Part shown: piece after piece, positions 25,601 to 38,737 of the stretch
Layout of the letters: every line of letters starts with the position of its first letter
Numbering within the stretch: position 1 is the first letter of the stretch
Assembly: GCA_032622095.1 (NCBI GenBank)
Contig: CP136061.1
Span: forward strand, 9,080,447 to 9,144,446
Origin: Siphonodentalium dalli
Taxonomy: Eukaryota > Mollusca > Scaphopoda > Gadilida > Siphonodentaliidae
Direction: 5' to 3'
DNA: 64,000 bases
The notes under the pieces: generated by a model
What the model was told of the DNA's origin: nothing
Databases searched by the model: none
The model's input: only the letters and a program-made list of their open reading frames with translations
Made by a program: the position numbers and the translations under genes

Positions 25601-28580
25601 TACTCGCCGAAATATAGGAGACATCATCTTAGCGCTATATCCACAATTCATCTTACTCACCGACATATAGGAGACATCATATTACTCACCGAAATATAGG
25701 AGACATCATCTTACTCACCGAAATATAGGAGACATCATCTTACTCACCGAAATATAGGAGACATCATCTTACTCACCGAAATATATGGGACATCATTATA
25801 CTCACCGAAATATAGGAGACATAATCTTACTCACCGAAATATGAGACATCATCTTACTCCCCGAAATATAGGAGACATCATCTTACTCGCCGAAATATAG
25901 GAGACATCATCTTAGCGCTATATCCACAATTCATCTTACTCACCGACATATAGGAGACATCATCTTACTCACCGAAATATAGGAGACATCATCTTACTCA
26001 CCGAAATATAGGAGACATCATCTTACTCACCGAAATATAGGAGACATCATCTTACTCACCGAAATATAGGAGACATCATCTTACTCACCGAAATATATGA
26101 GACATCATTATACTCACCGAAATATAGGAGACATAATCTTACTCCCCGAAATATAGGAGACATCATCTTACTCGCCGAAATATAGGAGACATCATCTTAG
26201 CGCTATATCCACAATTCATCTTACTCACCGACATATAGGAGACATCATCTTACTCACCGAAATATAGGAGACATCATCTTACTCACCGAAATATAGGAGA
26301 CATCATCTTACTCACCGACATATAGGAGACATCATCTTACTCACCGAAATATATGAGACATCATCTTACTTACCGAAATATAGGAGACATCAACTTACTC
26401 ACCGAAATATAGGAGACATCATCTTACTCACCGACATATAGGAGACACCATCCTACTCACCGGAATATAGGATACATCATCTTACTCACCGAAATATAGG
26501 AGACATCATCTTACTCACCGAAATATAGGAGACATAATCTTACTCACCGACATATAGGAGACATCATCTTACTCACCGAAATATATGAGACATCATCTTA
26601 CTCACCGACATATAGGAGACATCATCTTACTCACCGAAATATAGGAGACATCATCTTACTCACCGAAATATAGGAGACATCATCTTACTCACCGAAATAT
26701 AGGAAACATAATCTTACTCACCGACATATAGGAGACATCATCTTACTCACCGAAATATAGGAGACATCATCTTACTCACCGAAATATAGGAGACATCATC
26801 TTACTCACCGAAATATAGGAGACATCATCTTACCGCTATATCCACAATTCATTATACTCACCGAAATATATGAGACATCATCTTACTCACCGACATATAG
26901 AAGACATCATCTTACTCACCGAAATGTAGGAGACATCATCTTACCGTATATCCACAATTCATTACTCACCGAAATATAGGAGACATCATCTTACTCACCG
27001 AAATATATGAGACATCATCTTACTCACCGACATATATGAGACATCATCTTACTCACCGACATATAGGAGACATCATTATACTCACCGAAATATAGGAGAC
27101 ATCATCTTACTCACCGAAATATATTATACATCATCTTACTCACCGAAATATAGGAGACATCATCTTACTCACCGACATATAGGAGACATCATCTTACTCA
27201 CCGAAATATAGGAGACATCATCTTACCGCTATATCCACAATTCATTATACTCACCGAAATATATGAGACATCATCTTACTCACCGACATATAGGAGACAT
27301 CATCTTACTCACCGAAATATAGGAGACATCATCTTACCGCTATATCCACAATTCATTACTCACCGAAATATAGGAGACATCATCATACTCACCGAAATAT
27401 ATGAGACATCATCTTACTCACCGACATATAGGAGACATCATCTTACTCACCGACATATAGGAGACATCATTATACTCACCGAAATATAGGAGACATCATC
27501 TTACTCACCGAAATATATGAGACATCATCTTACTCACCGAAATATAGGAGACATCATCATACTCACCGAAATATATGAGACATCATTATACTCACCGAAA
27601 TATAGGATACATCATCTTACTCACCGAAATATAGGAGACATCATCTTACTCACCGAAATATAGGAGACATCATCTTACTCACCGAAATATAGGAGACATC
27701 ATATTACTCACCGAAATATAGGAGACATCATCTTACTCACCGAAATATAGGAGACATCATATTACTCACCGAAATATAGGAGACATCATATTACTCACCG
27801 AAATATAGGAAACATCATCTTACTCACCGAAATATAGGAGACATCATCTTACCGCTATATCCACAATTCATTATACTCACCGAAATATAGGAAACACCAT
27901 CTTACTCACCGAAATATAGGAGACATCATCTTACTCACCGAAATATAGGAGACATCCTCTTACTCACCGAATATAGGAGACATCATCTTAGTCACCGAAA
28001 TATAGGAGACATCATCTTACTCACCGACATATAGGAGACATCATCTTACTCACCGAAATATAGGAGACATCATCTTACCGCTATATCCACAATTCATTAT
28101 ACTCACCGAAATATAGGAGACACCATCTTACTCACCGAAATATAGGAGACATCATATTACTCACCGAAATATAGGAGACATCATCTTACTCACCGAAATA
28201 TAGGAGACATCATCTTACTCACCGAAATATAGGAGACATCATCTTACTCACCGCAATATAGGAGGCATCATCTTACTCACCGAAATATAGGAGACATCAT
28301 CTTACCGCTATATCCACAATTCATTATACTCACCGAAATATAGGAGGCATCATCTTACTCACCGAAATATAGGAGACATCATCTTACCGCTATATCCACA
28401 ATTCATTATACTCACCGAAATATAGGAGACATCATCTTACTCACCGAAATATAGGAGACATCATCTCACTCACCGAAATATAGGAGACACCATCCTACTC
28501 ACCGAAATATAGGAGATATCATCCTACCGCTATATCCACAATTCATTATACTCACCGCAATATAGGAGACATCATCTTAG
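22613..28580. repeat. 29-bp satellite, right block, with a 2.35-kb higher-order duplication
   Basis: This is the same 29-base unit and CGCTATATCCACAATTCAT module as left of the LINE. Rare variants recur at a spacing of about 2350 bases: GGAGACGTCATC near 22700 and 25050, a shortened GAAATATGAGAC near 22890 and 25240, ACATCAACTTACTC near 24040 and 26390, and TATATTA near 24771 and 27121. Hence about 22613-24985 and 24986-27340 are a tandem duplication. A lower-level period of about 290-310 bases, marked by GAAATATGAGAC and TACTCGCCG variants, is visible inside each copy. The part from 27340 to 28580 is less ordered. Confidence 0.93.
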
Positions 28581-28770
28581 AGTTTTTATCAGTCAACGAT
28601 ATTCATGACTTTCGCATCTTGTTGTATTTATAACTATTATACTACGATTCTGAAAAATATTTATTGCGCCAGGAATGCGCTCCATATTTGGAAACGGTGT
28701 ATTATGTCATGTTGAGAATACAGCGTCGTCGTACAAATATAATATAATAGAATAGAATATAATTTATTAG

Positions 28771-28812
28771 CAAGAGAGAGAGAGAGAGATGGAGAGAGAA
28801 GAGAGAGAGAGG

Positions 28813-28867
<55 letters not shown>

Positions 28868-28868
28868 C

Positions 28869-28902
<34 letters not shown>
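28771..28902. repeat. (GA)n microsatellite
   Basis: About 130 bases of GAGAGA with a few interruptions (GATGGAG, GGGGG, GCGCGC). Serine/leucine-rich minus-strand frames across it are artefacts. Confidence 0.97.
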
Positions 28903-29096
28903 ATAAAATGAATAAACAATAAAATAGCAAACATGGCGAAAAGTAGTACTAAAGCATTCAAATAATAATACAAATGAAAATGATAATGTTGTGCTACGAC
29001 TGTAAATACAATATCACAGTTATTGCCAGAGGCCACTGGTATCCAATAACCGTAAGCCAATTAGGTGTTAATGCAATAATCAGCTCTCAATGCAAA

Positions 29097-29232
29097 GAAC
29101 CTCCGGATCAGATTACATACACCTGCACAAATATAATGAAGAGATATAGAGACGTACATCCGATGAACCTCCGGATCATATTACATACACCTGCACAAAT
29201 ATAATGAAGAGATATAGAGACGTACATCCGAT
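29097..29232. repeat. 68-bp direct tandem duplication
   Basis: Two nearly identical units beginning GAACCTCCGGATCA start at 29097 and 29165 and end with ACGTACATCCGAT. They lie immediately upstream of the 35-bp minisatellite. Confidence 0.9.
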
Positions 29233-29254
29233 AGATCTTCGGCGACGTTTCAAA

Positions 29255-30137
29255 CAGACTACATGTCACTATATCACACGTACAGTATACAGACTACATG
29301 TCACCATATCAAACGTACAGCACACAGACTACATGTAACCATATCAAACGTACAGTACAGACTACATGTAACCATATCAAACGTACAGTACACAGACTAC
29401 ATGTCACCATATCAAACGTACAGTACACAGACTACATGTCACCATATCAAACGTACATTACACAGCCTACATGTCACCATATCAAACGTACATTACACAG
29501 CCTACATGTCACTATATCACACGTACAGTATACAGACTACATGTCACCATATCAAACGTACAGCACACAGACTACATGTCACCATATCAAACGTACAGTA
29601 CAGACTACATGTAACCATATCAAACGTACAGTACACAGACTACATGTCACCATATCAAACGTACAGTACACAGACTACATGTCACCATATCAAACGTACA
29701 TTACACAGCCTACATGTCACCATATCAAACGTACAGTATACAGACTACATGTCACCATATTAAACGTACAGTACACATACTACATGTCACCATATCAAAC
29801 GTACATTACACAGACTACATGTCACCATAATTATCAAACGTACAGTATACAGACCACATGTCACCATATCAAACGTACAGTATACATAATACATGTCACC
29901 ATATTAAACGTACAGTACACATACTACATATCACCATATAAAACGTGCAGTATACAGACTACATGTCACCATATCAAACGTACAGTATACAGACTACATG
30001 TCACCATATCAAGCGTACATTACACAGACTACATGTCACCATATCAAACGTACAGTACACAGACTACATGTCACCATAATTATCAAACGTACAGTACACA
30101 GACTACATGTCGCCATATCAAACGTACAGTACGTTAT
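29255..30137. repeat. 35-bp minisatellite, about 25 copies
   Basis: The unit CAGACTACATGTCACCATAT plus CAAACGTACAGTACA repeats with length variants of 33 to 38 bases (loss of CA, gain of ATTAT). Long plus-strand frames with a Thr/His/Tyr-rich repeat arise because the unit lacks stop codons in some phases. Length drift between units breaks any fixed frame, so I do not call a protein. Confidence 0.9.
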
Positions 30138-31959
30138 AGCATTAGCATATGCGTTTACAAGAGTATACAATTTAATAGACATGGGAAGTTGTTACAGCCG
30201 TCATATCAACGCGTGCATAAGCCTAACATTCCAATGTAAACAATGAGCTTCTGGATCTGGAAATAATGTGTGGAAGCTACTGAAACTGGAAGTTGATTGC
30301 ATAGAACATGGAGAATAACGTATTTGTTTTCATAATTTTTATATAAAAACTAGCAGGACGCAACGCAATTAGACTGGCCCCCAGATGAGGGTAGTGTCAC
30401 ACGAAAGAGTAGAAATTTTGACGCTATCTCCAATTATCCTTGCCCCATGGGGGTTCCAAAACACTGAGGTATCCAGGGCGGAGCAGGTGGAAAATATATT
30501 TGTTTGACCTTTTTGGTGTTTTTGACCTGCAAATTTCAGTATAATCAGGAAAACCAATAAAACAAGACAAATGTTAAATTAAATGTACTTGAATATCATA
30601 TACTTATTCTATCTGGGTTGCTTAACATTTATAATGTGCAAAAAGTTATATTATCCTACAATTTTTGTGAAAAATTCACGAAAATGCCAAAAAAATGCTT
30701 AAATTGCAGTGCTTTTTCAAAAAAGTTTTCCAGAAGATTTCCTATAAAATTTTCATTTGTTGGTATAAAGCTCTCAGCATTATATACCTGATTTATTAAT
30801 ATCAACTTCAGCAGAAATGATTTCCAACAAGCCGAGATATTTCCAAAAACTTAACCCACCCCCCTAAAACTGATTTTCTATCTGAAAATACCTGTCAAGT
30901 CAGAATAGCCCGTTTTCGTTCCATTTTGTTAACCAAATCAGAGTCTTATCATATATCATGGAATTAGTATGTATCTGAGGAGGTTTATGTTATGGTAGAG
31001 TCTATTTTTGTTTCAATTGTGATTTTTTTTGGGGTAAATTAGCTAAAATTTTGATTATTTTTAAGTGAAAAATTTCAGAAAAATTCCCATGACTTTGTCA
31101 GTTTTACGGACACAGCTGCACAACATGCACAACAATTAGCATAAATTCTTCCCCAATATTAGACATGAAATGCTATAATCATGTACCAGACCAGAATTAA
31201 GAAATAAAGTAAAACTTAACCCTACCCCAAGATAGTGTTCTCAATGCTTTCAATTTTATGCTATACTAAACTCGAACGGTCGTTCATACTAGTTGATAGA
31301 ATTCATATAATAAATTGCAATAGTTCTGCCCACGGATTATGCAATCTCATCTTCACTGTCACTCTCAATTTCATCAAATGTGATGGTAACAGTCAATAGA
31401 ATTTCTGTGCAACATCTTACAACTCAGGCTGCCTATCATGAAGTGCTACACCGGGAGTGGATGATTTGGCAACGGTTGCAAGTCTCCACTGTTTTGCTAT
31501 CATGTTGGCTCGTTTTGAGTGTAGAATTAAAGATTCCTCACATGATGGAAGTGCAGAAAGATCAAGTACATTCTACTGATTCTCGAACTTCTGCTGGAAC
31601 ATTATCCGCCTAGCTTGATTCACTTTTCTTGAAAGTTGAACATAAGGCACATGCTAACTCCTCGAGTGTAGTAAACGTGCCACTTTCCAAAATCCAATTC
31701 GTTCCTAAATAAGCCATGACTTCCATATATTTTGATAATCTTTCCAGCGAAGGAATGTGAAGGAATAGAACCAATAAATGCATTCTCTGTATATTTGAAA
31801 TCTCGATATCACTGACTTGATATCACCTGCCCATTAGCATAAAAAATTATTAACTATTATCAGGGGGAAATCATTTAACGTTTCCTCCATCGTGCATAAA
31901 CGCCATCAAGGTGGAGAACTCTCTGACATGACCGCTCTATCGATTAATATATCGTTGAA

Positions 31960-33450
31960 TTATTGTGGAAAGCAAATTAGAAACCCAAGGTACAATCAAC
32001 CCAGTAACATACAGTCACTCCATATATACACATAAACACAATACAAATGTCAAGATAGTCACTCACCCTATACACATACACCTAACCCATGACCATATAG
32101 TCACTCCCTGTATACATATTCACCACTTTCCTGATCATAAGTCAATCCTTGTATACCTATTCATCTCACCATTGGCCATACGGTCACTCCCTGTATACCT
32201 ATTCGCCATGGACAAAATAGCCATTCAAGATAAACATATACAACCCATCGATGACCATAGAGTCACTCCATGTATACATATGCATCTCACCATTGGCCAT
32301 ATAGCCACTTGCTTTATATACGTATCCCTCCCCCATGACCATATATATCCTCACTCGTGTATACCTGTACACTCCACACATGCTCATGCAGGCACACTAG
32401 GTATACATACCACCTCACCCATGACCATATAGCCACCCCTGTGTACCTATTCAACACACTCATGATCATACAGTCGATCATTGTATACCTATTCACCTCA
32501 CAATTGGTCATACATCACTCGCTGTATACATGTTCTCCAAACCCATGGCAAAATATCCACGCAAGATATACATATACCCCCAACCATGACCATAGAATGA
32601 CCCCATGTAAACATATGCACCTCACTAATGGTGATATAGCCACTCGCTTTATACACATACCTCTCCATAACCATACAACCACTCTTGTGTATACCCGTAT
32701 ACCACATGACCATACAGCCACACCAGGTAAATTCCTACACCTGACCCATGACCATATAGTCACTCCCTGTATACCTATTCACCACATTCATGATCATAGT
32801 CACTCCTTGTATACCTGTTCACATCACCATTGGCCATACAGTCACTCCCTGAAAACATATTCACCTCACTATTGGCCATATAGAGTCACTCACTATACAT
32901 ATTTGCCATGTTATTAGCCATATAGCCACTCGATAAATACATACACACATCCACACATGACCATCCACACGCTCGACAATGACCATTCAGCACATATCAG
33001 TTACACATATACACATTATGACTACTGCCATTCCATGTACACCTATACGCATTACACATAGCTGCACATCTATTTATCCATTCAGCCCACCATGATCATA
33101 CAGACAACACATTACCTGTGACAATACAGCCACATACGGCACACCTGTACATCCCACCCATGACCATACAGTTACTCCATATATACATAAAACACATATG
33201 ACAATGTAAGTACATGTACTCTCGTTATTTACATAAACCACAACAATGTCCATTGAGCCACATTGTGTACACCTGTACTGGGTAGTCATAACAATACAGT
33301 CACTCCCTGTATACCTATTCACCTCACACATGACCATACACTCACTCCTTGCATACCTATACATCTCACCATGGCCACCCCATTCATGACCATATAGCTA
33401 ACCATGTACAGCTATTCGCATCATTCATGACCATACAATAACTCCCATTA
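31960..33450. repeat. Degenerate 45-50-bp tandem repeat in the foldback centre
   Basis: Variants of CCATGACCATATAGTCACTC and CCTGTATACCTATTCACCTC alternate throughout. Divergence is high, so copy number is only approximate (about 30). Long Thr/His/Tyr-rich frames here are products of the repeat. Confidence 0.8.
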
Positions 33451-33946
33451 TACATATTCACCTCACCTATGTCCACACGGTAACTCCCTGGTTGCCATGT
33501 TGACCTCCACCCTGTATCATGTTGATCAATTCTCGGGGGGTGGGGCGGGGGGAAATAAGGCAACTTTAAAATTAATGTGTTATGCCCCATAAAAAAATGG
33601 GACAACCAGAATAGAACATCTAGTTGTCTGTTGATTAGCTAACATGTAAAATAACGAAGTGTGTCACAATTTGCTACATTTCGGAAACGCAGAGAATATA
33701 TGTGAAAAAAGGTTGCCATTTTGGAAGCCATTTTGAGTAATTTGGTTTATAAACACATTAGTGTGACACATTTAACGTAGATCAAAACAATAAACACCTT
33801 TCATACCAAACATAGTTAAATTTTACTTGAATTGTTTTTGCCATTATTTATATCAAGTTTGTGAGAGAAAGGGCCAATACTTCTGGTAATGTCAGTGGTG
33901 ACAATAGTAAAAATTAACTACGGTGCATCAGACATGTTAGTGTTCA

Positions 33947-34603
33947 ATGTATAGAAGGCAGAATAGCCAATTTTATACATCAACCACAACTTCTAAGCGA
34001 TTGCGGGACATGCTGGGTCAATATCTACCATTTCCACATTTTGGCAGCCAAATATACAGAAGAATGCAGTTGTTTGGTTCCACTCCTTCACAGATAATAA
34101 TTACCTTTCATAGTTGTTCCGAAAAGGAAAAAAACACTTCTGGAAGTTGCTGGAAAGACCATCAAGATATATATATCGAAGTCATGGCTTATTTAGGAAC
34201 GAATTGGGATTTGGACAGTGACACGCTTAATACAATCAAGGAGTTAACATGTGCCTTATACATGTATGGTCCAAATTCGAGAAAAGTGAATTAATCTAGG
34301 TGGGTAAAGTTCCAGCAGAAGTTCGAGAATCAGCAAAATGTACTTGATCTTACTGCACTTCCACCATGTGAGGAATCTTTAATTCTACACTCAAAACAAG
34401 CCAACATGATAGCAAAACAGTGGAGACTTGCAACCATTGCCAAATCAACCACTCCCGGTGTAGCACTTCATAGATGGACGGCCAATAGGCAGTCTGAGTT
34501 GTTTGAACCATTCTTTCCCGTAAGATGTTGCACAGAAATTCTATTGACTGATACCGTCACATTTGATGAAATTGACAGTGATAGTGAAGATGAGATTACA
34601 TAA
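33947..34603 (+). pseudogene. Relic of an uncharacterised invertebrate protein, carried in the foldback arm
   Basis: Two plus-strand frames in the same phase (33947-34294 and 34295-34603) are separated by a stop. Together they read about 218 codons and end in an acidic tail (DEIDSDSEDEIT). The segment LPPCEESLILHSKQANMIAK resembles a motif I recall from a widespread family of uncharacterised invertebrate proteins of the LPPxxDxLxxHxxRANYQA type, usually followed by a cysteine-rich tail that is absent here. The equivalent part of the left arm (about 31333-31750, minus strand) carries the same sequence with additional breaks. It probably came from a captured host or transposon gene. Function is unknown. 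Confidence 0.5.
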
Positions 34604-35562
34604 TCCGTGGGCAGAACTATTGCGATTTATGATATGAATTCTATCGACTAGTATGAACGACCTTTCGAGTTTAGTATAGCATAAAATTGAAAGCTTTGAG
34701 AATACTATCTTGGGGTAGGGATAAGTTTTACTTTATTTCTTAATTCTGGTCGGGTACATGACTATAGCATTTCATGTCTGATATTGGGGAAGAATTTATG
34801 CTTATTGTGGTGCATGTTGTGCAGCTGTATCCATAAAGCTGACAAAGTCATGGGAATTTTTCAAACATTTTTCACTTAAAACTAATCAAGATTTTAGCTA
34901 ATTTACCCAAACAAAATTAAATATTTAAACAAAATAGACTCTAACATAACATAAACCTCCTCAGATACATACTAAGTCCATGATATATGATAAGACTCTG
35001 AATTGGTTAAACAAAAGGAATGAAAACGGGCTATCCTGACTTAGTATGTATTTTCAGATAGAAAATCAGTTTTAGGGGGGTGGGTTAAGTTTTTGGAAAT
35101 ATCTCGGCTTCTTGGATATCGTTGCTTGTGATGTTGATATTAATAAATCAGGTATATAATGCTGACAATTGTGATGTACCAATGAGAGCTTTATACCAAA
35201 AAATGAAAATTTTATAGGAAAACTTTTTTGAAAAAACACTGCAATTTATGCATTTTTTTGGCATTTTCGTGAATTTTTCACAAAAATTGTTGGAAAATAT
35301 AACTTTTTGCACATGATAAATGTTAAGCAACCCAGATATAATAAGTATCTGATATTCAAGTATATTTTATTCAACATTTGTGTTACTTTATTGGTTTTCC
35401 TGATTATATACTGAAATTTGCAGGTAAAAAACACAAAAAAGGTCAAAAAAATATATTTTCCACCTGCTCCGCCCTGGATACCTCAGTGTTTTGGAACCCC
35501 CCCCCCCCCCCATGGGGCAAGGATAATTGGAGATAGCGTCAAAATTTCTACCCTTTCGTGTG

Positions 35563-36877
35563 ACCTATTCACCTCACACATGACCATACACTCACTCCTT
35601 GCATACCTATACATCTCACCATGGCCACCCCATTCATGACCATATAGCTAACCATGTACAGCTATTCGCATCATTCATAACCATACAATAACTCCCATTA
35701 TACATATTCACCTCACCTATGTCCACACGGTAACTCCCTGGTTGCCATGTTGACCTCCACCCTGTATCATGTTGATCAATTCTCGGGGGGTGGGGCGGGG
35801 GGAAATAAGGCAACTTTAAAATTAATAGCATAAATTGCTGCATATTGGATTAATAACTCGTAGAAAACACACGACAGACATGACTACGATATTTATAAAG
35901 CAGGGTGTCGGGATTCAGGGTGCTGGATGCACACCCCCCGTCGAGGAAATATGCAATGGTCAATTCGGTAGCTTCTGGGATAATATAGCTCCCCGTATGA
36001 TCCATGTAAAACGCCAAATACACGATATTTACAGAGATTACATGCATGTGTGTATCCACCCTATACAGAAATTTGCAGGTAAAAAACACAAAAAAGGTCC
36101 AAAAAATATATTTTCCACCTGCTCCGCCCTGGATACCTCAGTGTTTTGGAACCCCCCCCCCCCCCCCCCCCCCATGGGGCAAGGATAATTGGAGATAGCG
36201 TCAAAATTTCTACCCTTTCGTGTGACCTATTCACCTCACACATGACCATATACTCACTCCTTGCATACCTATACATCTCACCATGGCCACCCCATTCATG
36301 ACCATATAGCTAACCATGTACAGCTATTCGCATCATTCATAACCATACAATAACTCCCATTATACATATTCACCTCACCTATGTCCACACGGTAACTCCC
36401 TGGTTGCCATGTTGACCTCCACCCTGTATCATGTTGATCAATTCTCGGGGGGTGGGGCGGGGGGAAATAAGGCAACTTTAAAATTAATAGCATAAATTGC
36501 TGCATATTGGATTAATCACTCGTAGAAAACACACGACAGACATGACTACGATATTTATAAAGCAGGGTGTCAGGATTCAGGGTGCTGGATGCACACCCCC
36601 CGTCGAGGAAATATGCAATGGTCAATTCGGTAGCTTCTGGGATAATATAGCTCCCCGTATGATCCATGTAAAACGCCAAATACACGATATTTACAGAGAT
36701 TACATGCATGTGTGTATCCACCCTATACTGAAATTTGCAGGTAAAAAACACAAAAAAGGTCCAAAAAATATATTTTCCACCTGCTCCGCCCTGGATACCT
36801 CAGTGTTTTGGACCCCCCCCCCCCATGGGGCAAGGATACTTGGAGATAGCGTCAAAATTGCTACCCTTTCGTGTGAC
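35563..36877. repeat. Tandem duplication of a foldback segment, period about 662 bases
   Basis: The block starting GACCTATTCACCTCACAC at about 35563 recurs at about 36225 almost unchanged. It contains a copy of the minisatellite tail found at 33310-33580, a new 230-base segment (35835-36065, 36497-36727) and the arm tip with a poly-C run. The C run varies in length between copies (about 14, 23 and 10), as expected for an unstable tract. Confidence 0.88.
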
Positions 36878-36967
36878 ACCACCCTCATCCAGGGGTCGGT
36901 CTAAGTTCTTTTCTATGAGTTACGAGTATTTATGTACAGCGGCACTATATTATGCAAATGATTAAAT

Positions 36968-37520
36968 CACCTCTGGTCAAGTGGTCCTGCTGAATTGCTA
37001 TGATGTTGGTGTTCCTGCTGAATTGCTATGATGCGGGTAAGGCCAACTGATGCCGTTACGAAAAAGTAGCGTTATTTTTTCTAAAGTTGTCATTTTCGCG
37101 GTGTTTGGCTAATCCGAGCGATTTGAGAACAAAACAGTTTGTGTATAAAACATTCAAGAACATGTATATTTTTGAAAAATATAATAATGCCCGCGCTGGT
37201 GATTCTAAAACGACGTGAATATCCATCTTGATTATAGTCGATTTTCAACTAATACAACCAGTATTAAAAATATTTCGCAATATATATGTTTTGGGCTTTT
37301 CCTCGATGTGTTCAATTTATCAGAACACTGCTTAAAAGACAAATTAAAAATATATAACGGTACTTTTTGTTAACAGCATCGGTTTGCCCTAACAGCATCA
37401 TAGCACCTTAGCAGGACCCAACCGCATCATAGCACATTATCAGGACCCAACCACATTATAGCACATTAGCAGGACCCAACCATATCATAGCACATTAGCA
37501 GGACCACTTGACCAGGGGTG
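36968..37520. mobile_element. Short inverted-repeat element with 5-base target duplication
   Basis: The left end CACCTCTGGTCAAGTGGTCC is inverted at the right (GGACCACTTGACCAGGGGTG). TAAAT lies directly outside both ends (36963-36967, 37521-37525). Inside the right end, a unit around CATTAGCAGGACCCAACC is repeated about four times, and inside the left end a CCTGCTGAATTGCTATGATG unit occurs twice. Non-coding. Confidence 0.75.
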
Positions 37521-37656
37521 TAAATATGGTTCAAGTCATCACGTTACAGCAATCAACGTACTCTTTACTTTAGAATATTACTGTGGTGTGGCCGTCGCTG
37601 AATATTCACCGATATGTTGAGTTATCTCGCTTTACATAATTACGATGATCGTGGTG

Positions 37657-37795
37657 AACACGACGCTGTTATAATCAATACACACATAAACCAAGAGCTG
37701 AACACGACGCTGTTATGATCAATACATCCATAAACCAAGAGCTGAACACGACGCTGTTATGATCAATACATCCATAAACCAAGAGCTGAACACGT
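37657..37795. repeat. 43-bp tandem repeat, 3 copies
   Basis: Units containing GAACACGACGCTGTTATGAT and AAACCAAGAGCT follow one another with few changes (the first copy has an ATAATCAATACACACA variant). Confidence 0.9.
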
Positions 37796-38737
37796 AATTA
37801 AAACGACTAACAATCTTGAGGTTTCGGACACAATCTAGAAATGTATGACTGTTGCCATGTATGGCAATAAAAAAGCCAGATAAAAATATGACGTTATCAT
37901 ATATGGAATAAATATCGTATTTCCACAAGCTGTTGCTGTGAGTGAATATTCGATATTTCTTTCCAGACACGAATGAGATGTCTCAGTCATTCAAACAAAA
38001 ACTCTAGGCATTCTTTTTATTATATGTGACTAATTATTAATGCTCAAAGTTCCTAAATTATGTGCATTTGCACTTTGAATAGTACAGCAAATTTAACAAC
38101 AACCGGAAAGAAACCGTCAGCAAGATACTGTAAAATAACATGATATATGCAGTGAAATAACGAAATTGTATTTCAGAGCGGCTTCTAAGAGGTACCCCGA
38201 TCGACGTTGTGGCAAGTGTATGATACAATTAGTTTTTTTCAAGTTTTCCTGATATGGTACGTACACAATAAAGACGATGTCTGTCTTTTATACGGAAAGT
38301 TGACAATTATAGCTGAACATTGTGTATGATTTTGGCTCCAAGTATTTTCAGATATTATTAAGTCGATATATTATGTGTACGCTTCGTGTTCGGTGGAAAA
38401 ATACTATTACTGTCCGAAGATCGTGGGTTACCTAAACATGGCAGCAAGCCTAAACATGACATCAAGCTCACCTGCGAGCACAAACAGCAAAACAAAGACA
38501 TAGACAGACAGCTCACCGGAAACAAGGACATCGCCCAACACAGTCAAATTCTATAAGCCTGAAACAAAACAGATATGCACACGAATGAGACACCCATTTA
38601 TAGCTCAGTGTGATTAGATATCGATTTTTGAAGTTAGTTATTTCGCGAGATGTGTAATAATATGTATCCAAACGGAACTGTCTCGGACATAAATGCGGAT
38701 GAAGATGACCACAGACTATGTGTTATGCAGGACGGGT
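37796..38737. other. Intergenic, no feature recognised
   Basis: AT-rich sequence without a supported gene. A short segment near 38610-38690 (ATCGATTTTTGAAGTT, then TGTGTAATAATATG) resembles part of the MITE interior around 10780-10880, so it is probably an old related fragment. Confidence 0.45.

Larger units (their letters stand above)
30369..36904. mobile_element. 6.5-kb foldback element with about 1.5-kb inverted arms
   Basis: The left end TTAGACTGGCCCCCAGATGA matches the inverse of the right end, which reads TTAGACCGACCCCTGGATGA on the other strand. The arm continues inward (GAGGGTAGTGTCACACGAAAG and the region around GACGCTATCTCCAATTATCC). The left arm is about 30369-31800. Its main inverted partner is about 33950-35562, after which the arm tip is repeated twice more (ending 36225 and 36877). 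The centre (31960-33450) is a degenerate tandem repeat. A relic reading frame lies in the right arm and, more decayed, in the left. No target duplication was recognised. Confidence 0.8.

Noticed and set aside
7244-28580. CRISPR-like arrays
   Set aside because: The repeats are contiguous or separated by repeated modules, not by unique spacers, and the sequence is eukaryotic.
29263-30239. Long plus-strand frames coding a Thr/His/Tyr-rich repetitive protein
   Set aside because: They follow the 35-bp minisatellite, exist in two overlapping frames and change phase with unit length; no start context, signal peptide or splice evidence supports a protein.
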